Part shown: positions 23,469-34,924 of the stretch, in pieces
How positions within the stretch are numbered: the stretch's first letter is position 1
Layout: each line of letters opens with the position of its first letter
Assembly (NCBI RefSeq): GCF_010183535.1
Contig: NC_071329.1
Location: 16,382,879-16,446,878, forward strand
Length of the DNA: 64,000 nt
Reading direction: 5' to 3'
From: Caenorhabditis remanei
Lineage: Eukaryota > Nematoda > Chromadorea > Rhabditida > Rhabditidae
Program-made: the position numbers and the translations under genes
The notes under the pieces: generated by a model
Seen by the model: the letters and a program-made list of their open reading frames with translations, nothing else
What the model was told of the DNA's origin: nothing
Databases searched by the model: none

Positions 23469-24478
23469 TTAATACTTATTACCATTTAATTTATAACGTA
23501 GAGCGATTTCGTTTTCAACCGCTTGCATGAACGTCACTGTTCCACGCATATGTCGTCGTGGACGGGCATGAATGCAGCCAGCCTGATAAATAACGAAAAA
23601 GGGCTCCTTCAAGGCCTCCTTGCAGGGATGTGCGTGTGGAGGCGCTTTGGGTGCTGAAAGATTTCAAAGTGTGCGAAATGCGACGAGAGAGAGTGTGTAA
23701 AATCGAGAGAATGTGTCTGCGTCTCTCCATTTCGCACACTCTTTCTCGTCGCATTTTCAAATTTCGGCTGAAAATGCGAGGCGCTCAACGCCACCCGGGC
23801 ACACACCTGCCTCCTTGGGAAGATCGTTATTTATTTTGTACGGTTCTGGAATAATTATTGATGTCGCTGTTTGTTATAAACTAGTTTTACTCACTGTAAT
23901 AAATGTCAAAGTTCGATCCATATTTTGTCGATAAAATGTTTGCATCAAATCCAAGCGGGTATGTAATAGTACCATCGTGATAAGCTGGAAGGTGGATAAC
24001 AAGAACTGACTGAAAAACATGAAATGATGAAAATAAAATGTTTATATTAATCTACTTTTTTTGGATGAGTGATGATTTCGAGCATCTCCTTGTCGGTTTC
24101 AATGATTCGGAAGTTATTGGTAGGCTCCAATTGTCTGAAATTAATTCTTTCGATTTCAAAGATGCAGACGTTGAGTGTATACATTTTGCACAATTCCATC
24201 AAACCATCCAATTGATAAAACTGAGCTTCTTGTTGAATTTCTAGAATCTCTTTTTCGGAATCCGGAAGCGTCACTTGACCATCTCTCAGAAAATTCAGAA
24301 TTCCATCGAAATGTTTTGGCGAGCGATCGATGAAAATGCATCCTGATTCGTCTTTTTCGACAGGAATTTCAGTTTCCATCATCACTTTGAGCATTCCATC
24401 GAATCTTGTCAACGTGGATTTCGTGGTTTTGAAGACGGTGCCACCAATGTCCAGTTTCACGATATTTCCAGATGCCAT
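23469..24478 (-). pseudogene. KCTD-like paralogue cut by a hAT-type MITE in its last exon
   Basis: Exons 24183-24478, 24056-24134, 23895-24009 and a last exon from 23845. The T1-type BTB (I-V-K-L-D-I-G-G-T-V-F-K-T-T) matches the gene at 22224. The last exon is split by a 187-bp element (23623-23809). Reading into it gives a stop at 23757-23759 and about 192 residues. With the insert and one target copy left out, the frame continues to the ancestral stop at 23469-23471. It is recently disrupted; the BTB itself is intact, so a truncated protein could still be made. Confidence 0.8.
23623..23809. mobile_element. hAT-type MITE with 8-bp target duplication
   Basis: Flanked by CCTCCTTG at 23615-23622 and 23810-23817. 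Ends are related inverted repeats (CAGGGATGTGCGTGTGG and CAGGTGTGTGCCCGGGTGG). The middle holds an inverted GTGCGAAATGCGACGAGA / TCTCGTCGCATTT pair. An 8-bp duplication with CAGGG-type ends is the hAT hallmark (family knowledge). It lies in the last exon of the KCTD-like gene. Confidence 0.88.
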
Positions 24479-24953
24479 TTTTAGAATGGAATCTGAAAAA
24501 GAATTGATTTTTTATATTTTTGATAATTGGCGTAGAAAAGGAAAAGCTTTCTTCTTCAGTGCGAGAGACGAGAATTGCTCATTCGTGTGCTGATTGGGTG
24601 ATTGGTAGGGGGCGGAGTAATTCTTTGAGCGCTGATTGGTCGCGTGAAATTAAGAATGAGCAATTTTCACATTTTTGACTTGGCCGAAGCGGAAAATAGT
24701 CCCCCTCGCCAGACACCGTCTCTCGATTGCACACACTCTCTCTCATTTCGCGTTTTCGCACAGTTTGAATTTTAAGAAAATGTTTTCTCAGCGCCCCCAC
24801 ATAAAAAGTGTTTGTAGAAAAGTAGAAAAGTGTTTCAAATATGACTGTTGAATCCAACAACATTAAGAAAATAAAATAAAATGAAAATTTCAATGAAACG
24901 TTTATCAAAAATAACAGAAGAATCTAAATTAATCTCAAATTCGAAAGTGAAAA
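24479..24953. other. intergenic spacer
   Basis: Upstream of the disrupted KCTD-like gene and downstream of the BATH gene at 24954. Short inverted pieces (GAATTGCTCATTC near 24573 and GAATGAGCAATTTT near 24651) suggest another decayed fold-back element. No exon seen. Confidence 0.4.
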
Positions 24954-26130
24954 TTATGGAAGAAGAGCGATAGATTTTTGAAGAAGTGCTCCGACGACAG
25001 ATGGATCCATTTCACTGAAATCATATGAGAAGACAGATCGGAGGTCGGCGGCGGTGGTGATTTTGGAGATACAGTTTTCCTGGAAAATCAATCGATATTT
25101 TCTCGTTCTCTTTGCAAATGTGTACCTTCAATTTATTCAAATCGTATCGTTTCGCCAATCGCAATTTCTCCTTCAACGTTTTCTCTGAATCTCTGATAAG
25201 AAACTCTTCGCATTTTCTCATTGCAATCGGGACGTCGTATATACCAGCCAATCCAAGAATTCCATCGATTGTTTCATCTGTAATTAATAATTTGATCTCA
25301 TCTGAATGTGAGAAACGCAATTAACTACCATCAATTGGCGATTCTCCGTAGATCAATTCCAGAAAGTACTGAAAATCTTTCGATTTACAATTTTCCAGTG
25401 TGACCTCTCTTTTTTGAATTTCCTCTTGTTTTCCCATCAGAATCGATTTGAAATATGAAGATTGACTGGCGAGAAACTGAAATATATTAATACTTTCAAA
25501 TCAAAAAATCAAGGATTCTACCAATTTCGAAATGTAGAACTTCTCATCTTCCACAATCAATACGACATCGGAGAATTCACTCATAGATTCGTCGAAATTT
25601 CTCAATTTCTTTCTCTCGATTCCAGTCATTTTCTTGATTTTCACATGCGTTTCGATCATAATATCACCATCAACCATATAACTCTTCTCCATATCTTCCC
25701 ATTTGATGAAATTGAAGCCCCAACCAGTGTAGTTGCTATTACTCTTATACGTCGATTCGGTATCTTTCCTCTCATATAATTTTCCTCCTATCGAGAATAG
25801 TCTGACTTCCCAATCAACGGTAATCGACCACTCTGTAGTTTTTGGTTGCTCGCAATAGAAAAAATGAGTGAGATGTCCATCTTTCCGTCCCACTTTCGTT
25901 TTCCTGTAACAAATACTTGGGAATACTCGGGACGAAATTTTTTAAATAAAGTTTTCAGATTTGCACCAAAATTGTTTAAATTTAAATATGATGACAAATG
26001 TTCAGTCTGATATTTACCATGGAACATTGAAATGTTCTTCCACGGGGCTTGATTGTTCCTCTCCTTCTTTGAGACTCGAAATATTCTTGAAAATTTGTCT
26101 CAACACGAATTCTTTGGCAGGTGCTGTCAT
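24954..26130 (-). CDS. BATH (MATH-BTB) protein, intact
   Basis: Exons 26018-26130, 25522-25903, 25329-25476, 25126-25277 and 24954-25079 give 306 residues. MATH: E-E-H-F-N-V-P-W, T-T-E-W-S-I-T, G-W-G-F-N-F-I-K-W, ending L-R-N-F-D-E-S-M. BTB: FSDVVLIVEDEKFYISKL, I-L-M-G-K-Q-E-E, AGIYDVPIAMRKCEEFL. The tail has A-D-L-R-S-V-F-S. MITE copy C lies just upstream of the start. Confidence 0.9.
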
Positions 26131-26451
26131 CTGAAAACCCCTTTCTGGAATGATGATATTAGCACGACACGCTTTTTACAACCGTGCTCTACCGAATCCG
26201 AAGAAAACTGTGTGCGAAATTGAGAGACTCAGAGAAAAAGAGACATTTTTCAAGGACGTTTCGGTGGAGCGAAGTTGTAAGAGCTGTTCCGAGCTAGTAC
26301 ATAGTTATTCAGTTTCAGGTATTGGAAGTGATTAATCAACATGAAAAAGAATCATTGAAAATCAATACAAATTTAAATGTTACAAATTTTACACACTATT
26401 AAGATGATAAAACGCTACAATGTACTTCAAAATGATACCACAAAATTTAAA
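26131..26451. other. intergenic spacer with MITE copy C
   Basis: Between two minus-strand BATH genes. Apart from the element at 26157-26300 nothing is recognised; AT-rich. Confidence 0.4.
26157..26300. mobile_element. short palindromic MITE, copy C
   Basis: TATTAGCACGACACGC at the left end, GGTGGAGCGAAGTTGTAA towards the right, with the same GAGAGACTCAGAGAAAAAGA core as copy B and the same orientation. It lies about 25 bases upstream of a BATH start codon. Confidence 0.65.
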
Positions 26452-27634
26452 TTAATGAGACGAATAGGCTTTCAGGAACAATTCCTTCCAGACAGTTGGA
26501 CTGAATTGATCGGCATCTTCTGGCACGACGTCCACGATTTCAGCCACAGTATTCATCTCGGACAGACATTTTTCCTGAAAATTAAAAAAGGAAATTTTCA
26601 AATCACAATAAATCGAATACCTTCAATCGATCCATATTATACCTAACTGCTGAAACGAACTTCATTTTCAATGGATGCTTTGATTTCTCGAGCAAAAACT
26701 CTTCACATCTTCTGATTGCAGTTCTCGCATCATACATGTCACCTAATTTCAGAATTCCAGTAACTGTATCATTATCAATTGAAGATTCTCCGTAAAGAAC
26801 TTCTAGAAAATGTTGCAGTTCGTATGGGTCCACATCTTTCAGTTCGATTTCCGGATTTCCAGATTCTTTGAAATTTTCATGAAATAAAGTATTGAAATAT
26901 GTCGAGTGAGCAGCGAGATACTGTAAAATACATATTTTATTGGTTTGTATTATATTAGCTCGACACAGTTCTTACAACTGCGCTCCACCGAAATGCTCTT
27001 GAAAAATGTCTTTTTTTCTCTGAGTCTCTCAATTTCGCACACAATTTTCATCGGATTTAGTAGAGCGCGGTTGTAAGAAGCGTGTTTTGCTAATATATCA
27101 TTCTGCTCACCATTTTAATAACGTGAAATTTCTGATCTCCAGCGATCAAAACGACATCTGAAAATTCGGATTCGTTGAACGTCCTGAATGACTCTTTGAT
27201 TCCTTTCATTCCATTAATAGTCACATTGAATTCGATTGTCACATTTCCATTAATCAAATAACTATCCATTTCTCCCAATGAAAAAAATTTGATACGGCTG
27301 TTCGATCCGATATCTTGAGAGAAAATACGATCGATTGAAATTGAATCATTTTCTCCGAAAATTTTTCTGATATTCATCACGATATTGGTATCGATTGACC
27401 ACTCCTCAATTTCATGAAATTTTTCGCAATGTAGAAAGAACTGTGCATAGCTTCCATCTACATATACACCAAGTTTCCTAAAATATTTTAGTATTTTCCG
27501 ATATTTAAGATTTAGAAAAACTACCATGGGATTTTGAAATGAATCTCTGTCGGTAAATAATGAAATTTGTCTTTCTCCATGTTCAAAAGATCGGTGAAAA
27601 CGTGTTTCATCTGGAATACTTTGTCGGTTGACAT
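26452..27634 (-). CDS. BATH protein with the third intron lost
   Basis: Exons 27525-27634, 27111-27477, 26621-26920 and 26452-26574 give 299 residues. The two BTB exons are fused exactly (148+152=300 nt; S-I-D-N-D-T-V-T-G read through). MATH: E-I-H-F-K-I-P-W and E-E-W-S-I-D-T. BTB: FSDVVLIAGDQKF, S-T-Y-F-N-T-L, GDMYDARTAIRRCEEFL. The last exon is more divergent than usual (I-V-D-V-V-P-E-D). The intron between MATH and BTB hosts MITE copy D. Confidence 0.9.
26953..27096. mobile_element. short palindromic MITE, copy D, intronic
   Basis: Starts TATTAGCTCGACACAG and ends ...GTAAGAAGCGTGTTTTGCTAATA, with the core in opposite orientation to copies B and C. It lies within intron 26921-27110 of the BATH gene, leaving both splice sites intact. 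Confidence 0.65.
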
Positions 27635-28481
27635 TGTCGAGCAGCTTTTCTGAAAAAACGATTTAAATATAACAAAAATAAATCATAAAAGAATATGAGA
27701 GTAGGAAAATAGAGAGAAAAACAGAGCACATCGAGGAAATTTGCATAAAATTACAAACATTTTTAAAAAGTAAGCAAAAATTGGGTTTTGCCGTTTTAAA
27801 CTTGAAATTGGGCGATATGTAGACAATAAATTGTAATTTTTAAGATAAAACATTCTGGAACAAACTGATGAATGAATTTCTCTTGAAAAATCACGAAAAA
27901 TTGAAAAATTATAAGCCCAAACACCGGCCGACAAAAAGTAGCAAATCGAGTAAACAGTACGACACTCCGCTCTTACGCCAATGCGTGTTGTTTAGCCACC
28001 GCTCGTTTCAAGTTTTAGAATGAGTTTTTTCGGACTGTTTTCATTGTTTTTCAGATTTATTTCAGAGTGTTTTATTGATTTTTTGAAATGAATTCGTCAA
28101 AATATATTTTAGAAAAACATAGTGCTTCGTTTGCAATTTTTAAACTGGTAAAAGTCGTAAAAATCAGTTCATACTATTTTTGGGCCTATTCTCGGGATGT
28201 AAAAACATTTTTCACTGGTTCAGGGAAGCAGAAAATCTGCGAAAATAGTTTTTCGTTGCTTTTTTCCAATTCACGATAAATAGAAATCGGCGAAAAAGCT
28301 TCCCGGGAATAGGCCCATTACTTTTCGAGAGCCGAACTCATCAATGCGAATTGCAAAAATGAAAAATTGTTTTTTTCTTCTGAAAAACTATTTTAAATCT
28401 TCCTTTTATAGCTTGTTACACTTAATGATTATGCATACACCAACTTCAAATCTGTTTCGTTTTCAGCAGAAATAATCAAAA
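27635..28481. other. divergent promoter region with a fold-back element
   Basis: Separates a minus-strand BATH gene from the plus-strand BTB array. It contains the element at 28181-28317. The 3' part (from about 28380) is repeated upstream of each later BTB copy (GCTTGTTAC..TTAATAATTATGCAT type), so it is probably the shared promoter and 5' flank. A TTTTCAG at about 28465 is a likely trans-splice site. Confidence 0.5.
28181..28317. mobile_element. fold-back element with GGGCCTATTC ends
   Basis: TGGGCCTATTCTCGGG at 28181 and CCCGGGAATAGGCCCA at its right end, with GCAGAAAATCTGCGAAAAT-type inner arms. A similar AATAGGCCCAT end occurs at 61306 beside another fold-back. Confidence 0.65.
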
Positions 28482-29505
28482 ATGGTGGAAGTTTTCGAGT
28501 ACAAGAGTGCGGCAAAAACAGTAACTTGTGCGGGTAACGGTATCATGAAAATTAGCGTTCGAAATGGAATCAAATGGTATGAAAATACAGAAACAAAACA
28601 TTCAAATTTGTGTTTGCAGTACTTGGTTGGCGCACGCTTCTGTAAATACCCAGTTCGCTACAAACCGTACAAACTACTCGTGGATTTTTGATTGGTCACA
28701 GTTAGAAGCCCAAGGATGTGACGGACTAACTGGAAGCATTACTGTCAGATCAACTACCAACAGTTTCATTGCATTCAACGTTAATGTTGACTTGAAAAAT
28801 ACTTATCAAATCATCGCGGATGAAAAGCCGGCTAACCATGGTGGTTACTCGGTCACCTATGAATATTCACTCACTCCACAATACACTCCAATCCAAAAAA
28901 TTTCGTACGATGAAATGTTCCTTCCATCCGAACTCACCGATGCAATTCTGGTTGTCGATGGAAAGAAATTGAACGTCAATAAAATGGTAATTTTCTGTGA
29001 AAATTTTCTACCAAATTCATTATTCTTTTCAGTTTCTCTCCTATCACTCTGAATTCTTCCGTGCACTTTTTTCATCGAATTACAAAGAAGGAAGTATGTC
29101 GGAAATACCAATTGAAGATGTTTCATACGAAGATTTTGCACTTCTTCTCGGCACAATCCAACCAAAAGCAGTGTTCCCACACGGTACATTTTCCAGAATT
29201 CTTCTCTAATCGATTTAATTCGTTCAGATAAAACTGTCGAGAAGCTTCTGGAAATGGCTGATCGATTCATTATGCCATCAGTCATTGGCCAGGTCGAATA
29301 TCATCTTCTTCACAACACTACAATTGGCAATGAAAAATTGATGTGGATGGCTGATACATATGGAATGGATAAGCTACTAGAGAAGACTGCCCGCCATACA
29401 AGGTCACCCGAAAAAGCGAAACTTCTAAGGAATTCTCCAGAATACAAAAAGCTGTCAAAGAATGCGAAGTCGATTGTTCTCGATTGGATAATTCAATTAA
29501 TTTGA
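28482..29505 (+). CDS. divergent BTB-domain protein, intact
   Basis: Exons 28482-28576, 28620-28986, 29033-29183 and 29228-29505 give 296 residues. The N-terminal 150 residues are beta-rich with a weak MATH-like plan (exon 1 ends in a split codon after N-G-I-K; S-W-I-F-D-W; F-N-V-N-V-D-L). BTB then follows: L-T-D-A-I-L-V-V-D-G-K-K-L, FLSYHSEFFRALFSSNYKE, ADRFIMPSVIGQVEYHLL. The last exon ends in a Lys-rich helical tail (S-P-E-Y-K-K-L). Founding type of a five-copy array running to 36800. Presumably a CUL3 adaptor by its BTB (inference). Confidence 0.88.
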
Positions 29506-29841
29506 TCGGTTTTTATGTTTCATTTTTATTGACGTTTTTTGTTATTGTTGTTGATTCTTTTTTATGTTTATTTCAGAGTGTTTTATTGATTTTTTGAAAT
29601 GAATTCGTCGAAATATAATTTAGAAAAACATAGTGCTTCGTTTGCAATTTTTTAACCGGTAAAAATCCGTCAGTTTTTACTTTTTTTCGAGATTCGTATT
29701 CATCAATGCCAACTGTAAAAAAAAAGCTTTTGCCTGTCGAAAAAACTATTCTAAATCTTCCTTTTTACTGCTTGTTACTTTTAATAATTATGCATTCACC
29801 AATTTCAAATCTAATTCGTTTTCAGCTGAAAAAATCAAAAA

Positions 29842-31248
29842 ATGGTGGAAGTTATCCAGTACAAGAGTGCGGAACAAATAGTCCACAATTTTGGAAAAGT
29901 TATAATGGAAATTAGCGATCAAAATGGAATCAAATGGTATAAAAAATAAAGAAACAAAGCATTCACATTTATGTTTACAGTACTTGGTTGGCGCACGTTT
30001 CTGTAATCAACCAGCAGTACGCTTCATACCGTGCAAACTACTCGTGGATTTTTGATTGGGCACAGTTAAAAGCCCAAAGATGTGTCGGACTAACTGGAAA
30101 AATCATTGTCAGATCAGCTGAAAACGTTTTTACTGCATTCAACGTTAATGTTGACTTGAAAAATCCTGTGCAAAGCATCACGGAGGAAAGGGCAATTAAT
30201 TTTACGTCTTTTTCTGCCACCTATGAATATTCACTCACTCCACAATACACTCCTATTCCAATTCAAAAAGTTTTGTACGATGAAATGTTCCTACCATCCG
30301 AGCTCAATGATGCAATTCTGGTCGTCGATGGAAAGAAGTTGCACGTCAATAAAATGGTAATTTTTCTGTTAAAATTTTCAACCAAATTCATTATTTTCAA
30401 TTTCTCTCCTATCACTCTGACTTCTTCCGTGCACTCTTCTCATCTAATTACAAAGAAGGAAGTATGTCGGAAATTCCAATTGAAGATGTTTCTTACGAAG
30501 ATTTTGGACTTCTTCTCAGCACTATTTACCCAAAAACAGCAGACTTGCAAAATATCGGCCCGGCCCGGCTCGGCCCGTCGGCCCGGAGTCAAAAAATGAG
30601 CACAATTTTTTCACAAAATTTTTCGAAATTTTTTGAAATTTTCATCAAAAATAGTCAAAAATCCTATGTACACTCGAGTTTTATCGATATGTAAAAACAT
30701 AGTCGAAAATTCGACTTTTTTGCGAAAAAATCAAAAAATTTTCAAAAAAATTCAAATTTTCAAATTTTTGTACTGTGACCCGAGCCGACCGGGCCGGGCC
30801 GGGCCAGGCCGGGCCGGGCCGGGCCGGGCCGGTGAAAATTCTCAAATCGGCCCGGCCCGGCCCGGCCCGGCCCGGCCCGGCCCGGCCCGGCCCGTTGCAA
30901 GTATGAAAAACAGTGTTTCCAGATGGTACATTGTTCGTAGAATTCTTCTCGAATCCATCTAATTTTTTAGATAAAACTGCCGAAAAGCTTCTGGAAATGG
31001 CGGATCGATTCATTATGCCATCAGTGATTGGCCATGTCGAATATCATCTTCTCCACAATACTAAAATTGAAAATGAGAAATTGATGTGGATGGCTGATGC
31101 ATATGGAATGGATAAGCTATTAGAGAAAACTGTCCGTCAAACAAATACTATCGAAAAAGCGAAACTTTTGAAGAATTCTCCAGAATACCAGAAGTTGTCG
31201 AATGATGCGAAGGCGACTGTTCTCGATCGGATTATGCAATTAATTTGA
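29842..31248 (+). pseudogene. BTB paralogue with lost splice acceptor and MITE insertion
   Basis: Exons 29842-29936 and 29981-30356 are open, matching the gene at 28482. The acceptor of intron 2 has changed from TTTTCAG to TTTTCAA (base 30400), so exon 3 (from 30401) cannot be joined normally. Exon 3 is also split by a 366-bp hAT-type element (30540-30905). The final exon (30971-31248) is intact and keeps its frame. Bases 29981-30180 are essentially identical to 35978-36180, so the duplication or conversion is recent. Confidence 0.85.
30540..30905. mobile_element. hAT-type MITE with GGGCC arrays, copy 1
   Basis: Perfect 8-bp target duplication AAAAACAG (30532-30539 and 30906-30913). Ends are CAGACTTGCAA and TTGCAAGTATG (inverted). 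Both subterminal parts consist of GGGCC/GGCCC tandem arrays around an AT-rich centre that contains CATAGTCGAAAATTCGAC. No transposase. It interrupts exon 3 of the BTB paralogue. Confidence 0.92.
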
Positions 31249-31580
31249 TCCGTTTTTATCTGTTTCATTTTTATTGACGTTTTTTGTTATTGTAGCTGAT
31301 TCTTTTTTATGTTTATTTCAGAGTGTTTTATTGATTTTTTGAAAAGAATTTGATTTTTTGAAAAGAAGATGCTTCGTTTGCAATTTTTCAACCGGTAAAA
31401 ATCCGTCAGTTTTTACTTTTTTCGAGGTCCGTATTCATCAATGCCAACTGTAAAAAACTGAAAAAGCTTTTACATGTCGAAAAAACTATTCTAAATCTTC
31501 CTTTTTACTGCTTGTTACTTTTAATAATTATGCATTCACCAATTTCAAATCTAATCCGTTTTCAGCTGAAACAATCAAAA

Positions 31581-32605
31581 ATGGCGGAAGTTATCCAGTA
31601 CAAGAGTGTGGCAAAAAAAATCAAGAGTGTGGGAATTGCTGCCCAGGAAGTTAGCGATCAAAATGGAATTAAATGGTATGAAAATACAGAAGCAAAACAT
31701 TCCAATTTATGTTTACAGTACATGGTCGGCGCACGTTTCTTTAAATGCCCAGCAAACTGCATATCATACATACTACTCGTGGAATTTCGATTGGACACAG
31801 TTAGAAGCCCAAGGATGTGACGGACTAACTGGAAGCATTACTGTCAGATCAACTACCAACAGTTTCATTGCATTCAACGTTAATGTTGACTTGAAAAATC
31901 CTGTGCAAACCATCTCGAAGGAAAGCGCAATGGATTCAACGTCTCCTACCACCTATGAATATTCGCTCACTCCCCAATACACTCCAATTCCAATCCAAAA
32001 AGTTCCGTACGATGAAATGTTCCTACCATCCGAACTCACTGATGCAATTCTTGTCGTCGATGGGAAGAAGTTGCATGTCAATAAAATGGTAATTTTCTAT
32101 TAAAATTTTCTACCAAAATCAATTTTTTCAGTTCCTCTCGTTCCATTCTGATTTCTTCCGTGCACTTTTCTCATCTAATTACAAAGAAGGAAGTATGGCG
32201 GAAATTCCAATTGAAGGTGTTTCATACGAAGATTTTGGTCTACTTCTCAGCACTATTTACCCAAAAACAGTGTTTCCTCATGGTACATTGTTTGTAGAAT
32301 TCTTCTCGAATCCATCTAATTTTTCAGATAAAACTGTCGAGAAGCTTCTGGAAATGGCTGATCGCTTTATGATGCCATCAGTGATTGGCCATGTCGAATA
32401 TCATCTTCTCCACAATACAAGAATTGGAAATGAGAAATTGTTGTGGATGGCTGATGCATATGGAATGAAACAACTACTAGAGAAGACTGTTCGTCAAACA
32501 AGTACTGTCGAAAAAGCGAAACTTCTGAAGAATTCTCCAGAATACAAGAAGTTGTCGAAGGATGCGAAGTCGATTGTTCTCGATCGGATTATGCAATTGA
32601 TTTGA
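31581..32605 (+). CDS. divergent BTB-domain protein, intact
   Basis: Exons 31581-31675, 31719-32088, 32132-32282 and 32328-32605 give 297 residues, all in phase. BTB: E-L-T-D-A-I-L-V-V-D-G-K-K, FLSFHSDFFRALFSSNYK, FVEFFSNP-type loop in the intron flank, ADRFMMPSVIGHVEYHLL, and the Lys-rich tail. Uses ATG-GCG in place of ATG-GTG. It lies 333 bases after the disrupted copy, with the same upstream flank. Confidence 0.9.
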
Positions 32606-32943
32606 TCCGTTTTTATCTGTTTCATTTTTGTTTATTTTATTTGTTTTTGTTGTTGATTTGTTTTCTGAATTTTTTTCAAAGTGTTTTGTTGATTTTTGAA
32701 AAGAATTCGTCGAAATATATTTTAGAAAACATAGTGCTTCGTTTGCAATTTTTAAACCGGTAAAAATCCGTCAGTTTTTACAATTTACTTTTCGAGGTCC
32801 GAACTCAACAATGCCAACTGCAAAAATGAAAACAGTGTCCAAAAAACTATTCTAAATCTTCCTTTTTGCAGCTTGTTACTCTTCATAGTTATGCATACAC
32901 CAATTTCTAATTCGTTTTCAGCTGAAAAAATCAAAAAATGGTG
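32606..32943. other. upstream flank of the next BTB copy
   Basis: Repeats the flank seen before 29842 and 31581 (TAAAAATCCGTCAGTTTTTA, then CAGCTGAAAAAATC). It ends at a start codon (32939) whose gene is displaced 2.4 kb downstream by the element at 32944-35353. Confidence 0.6.
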
Positions 32944-33547
32944 AGGTAAACGTAAATATCAGACACTAACTGGGGGTAATGCAAACGCGCCCGGTTGCAC
33001 CACCCGCGCGCCCACACCACACATATAGGGACCTGCCGCACCATCCTCCTTCACACAGGTAAAACGGGGATGCCGAGAAAAGGGGTGATCGGCAGCTTGA
33101 GAACCGCTAACAGGCGAAGAATGGTCGGTCGGCAGCCGAAAAACCGCGAATTGCTGAAGGGTGGCCGACTGGTGGCTGGCAAGCCGCAAACAGCCCAAAA
33201 GAGGTCCAAAGTAAAAATTGTTAGAATTCTATAGAAACTCACAACTTTTGTGGAAAAATTTTTGTGTACGATACCTCAGAATCCTTTCTAGTCTAATGAC
33301 AGTCTTTATTTTTAAAAATTTAATAATTTTGATAAAGTGGCTGACTGGTGGCTGAGCGGCGGCTGAAGGACCGCGGGTTGGTCAGCGGTGGTTCGTCGGC
33401 AGGCCAGTGGCGGCCGAATGGTGGTTCAAGGTGTATGCCTATAGTGATTTTAACAAGTTCTTGCAATCTGGTTTCTGATAGAGTGATGAAAAGAGTTAAG
33501 ATAAAATGTTTTTCATAGAATGTAGATTAGGATAACAAGATTGAATA

Positions 33548-33765
33548 CAGTAATACCTCTAATAGAGGTGCTCCCAGTAGGAAGAGTTTTGAGCTCTATA
33601 TCTCAACTACCTCATGAGCTATCAAATTTTTTCCAACTGAACAAATATTTTATAAGTATTCAGCTATGTTTTGTCTGTTGACAACTTTTTGATATCTCTT
33701 TTAAGGAAAAATATATACCGCGTTGAACATAGTTCTTTGTCGACACCTCACTAGAGGTGTTACGG
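33548..33765. mobile_element. TA-flanked MITE nested in the MULE-like element
   Basis: Ends CAGTAATACCTCTAATAGAG and (inverted) CCGTAACACCTCTAGTGAGG, flanked by TA at 33546-33547 and 33766-33767. Each end is itself palindromic (ACCTCTA..AGAGGT). Related in its first bases to the element at 13147. Confidence 0.7.
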
Positions 33766-34924
33766 TAAATCATACACTGTCACTTATAATTCTATTTAGT
33801 TTTGCCAAATTCCCAATGTTCGAAAGTCTTGTTCAGAGTACTAAATGACTCATGAATCAACATAATGTTTCCAGTTACACTTCTGGAATCTTGATAAGTG
33901 TTAGAACAATGGAACTACTCTATGTTTTGTTTTAAAGTGTTTCTTTTTTCAAAACGATCTGTTCTTTCTCTGATTTTTTGTGTTTTCTGTTAAAAGTTCG
34001 CTTTAAAATCTGTTCTTTAATTGCTAATTGACTCACAGCCAGGGATGCAGTGAAGCCTCCACTGTAAAGCGCAACGACACTCCGGTATCCCGGCCGAGCG
34101 TGTTGTTTACCGTAAATCCACATCACATTTCTTTTATTCGTCGGCAGTCATTTTTTCCCCATTTTCAAAGCGTATTTCGCTTAAACTCAGTTTTTTTCTC
34201 TGAAAACAAGTTACAAAACGTAGAGAAAAGTTAAATTTATCTATTGAAAACTGTCGGAAACTATTTTCGAAACAAAGTTTGGACTTTGGCAACGAAAATC
34301 GGCTTTTCGAAAATCAAAATAGAGTTTCCTTTCGATTTTCATTTCGGAACATTCTAATATATGATTTCAGGTGGATAAAAGGGTAAGTAAGTAAGTTTGA
34401 ATTGCTCCGAAATGAAAATCGGTTGAAAATTCTTTTTTTTGGGCCTTGTGGCGGAAGTCGGTTTTCAAACACCTTTAAATGAAAATGGGGGTTGTTTCGC
34501 TAAATTTCTTATTGAAACGAAGTTAATATTTTTCAGTTGGAAATGAGGTAGGCCAGTAAGTTATCGTTTCGAAAAGAAAATTAGTCAAAAATAACAGTCG
34601 TAACTTGTTTTTATGAAAAAGATTGAGTGAAAATCGGAAAAAATCACAAGTCCGGAGAATATGGGAAAATGAACGAAGAAGGAATTACAATACTACATTA
34701 AAACACATTGTTAACTAAGTATAGGACTAATAAAGTAGAAATCGTATTCAGAACGAAGTATAATACCAATAATAGGGGGTAGGTGCTGCCCAAAGTTTGA
34801 ATCGCCAGCAGCTCAAAGGCAGGCTGCCGGCGGCCCGGGGTTTGAACTGCGGGTTGTTCCCGTTTGAACCTCCTCCGGGCTGCCGATCACCCATTTCTCG
34901 GCATCCCCGTTTTACCTGTGCAGT

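Noticed and set aside
30750..30900. Open frames of Gly-Pro-Arg-Ala repeats (also near 35650, 41870, 42150)
   Set aside because: They are translations of the GGGCC arrays of hAT-type MITEs, open on both strands only because the arrays lack stops.
30780..30900. GC-rich tracts as promoters or CpG islands
   Set aside because: Each tract lies exactly between duplicated 8-mers and inverted ends, so transposon structure explains it.
32959..33242. Overlapping open frames on both strands in the MULE-like element
   Set aside because: GC-richer inverted-repeat sequence; no transposase motif could be seen.
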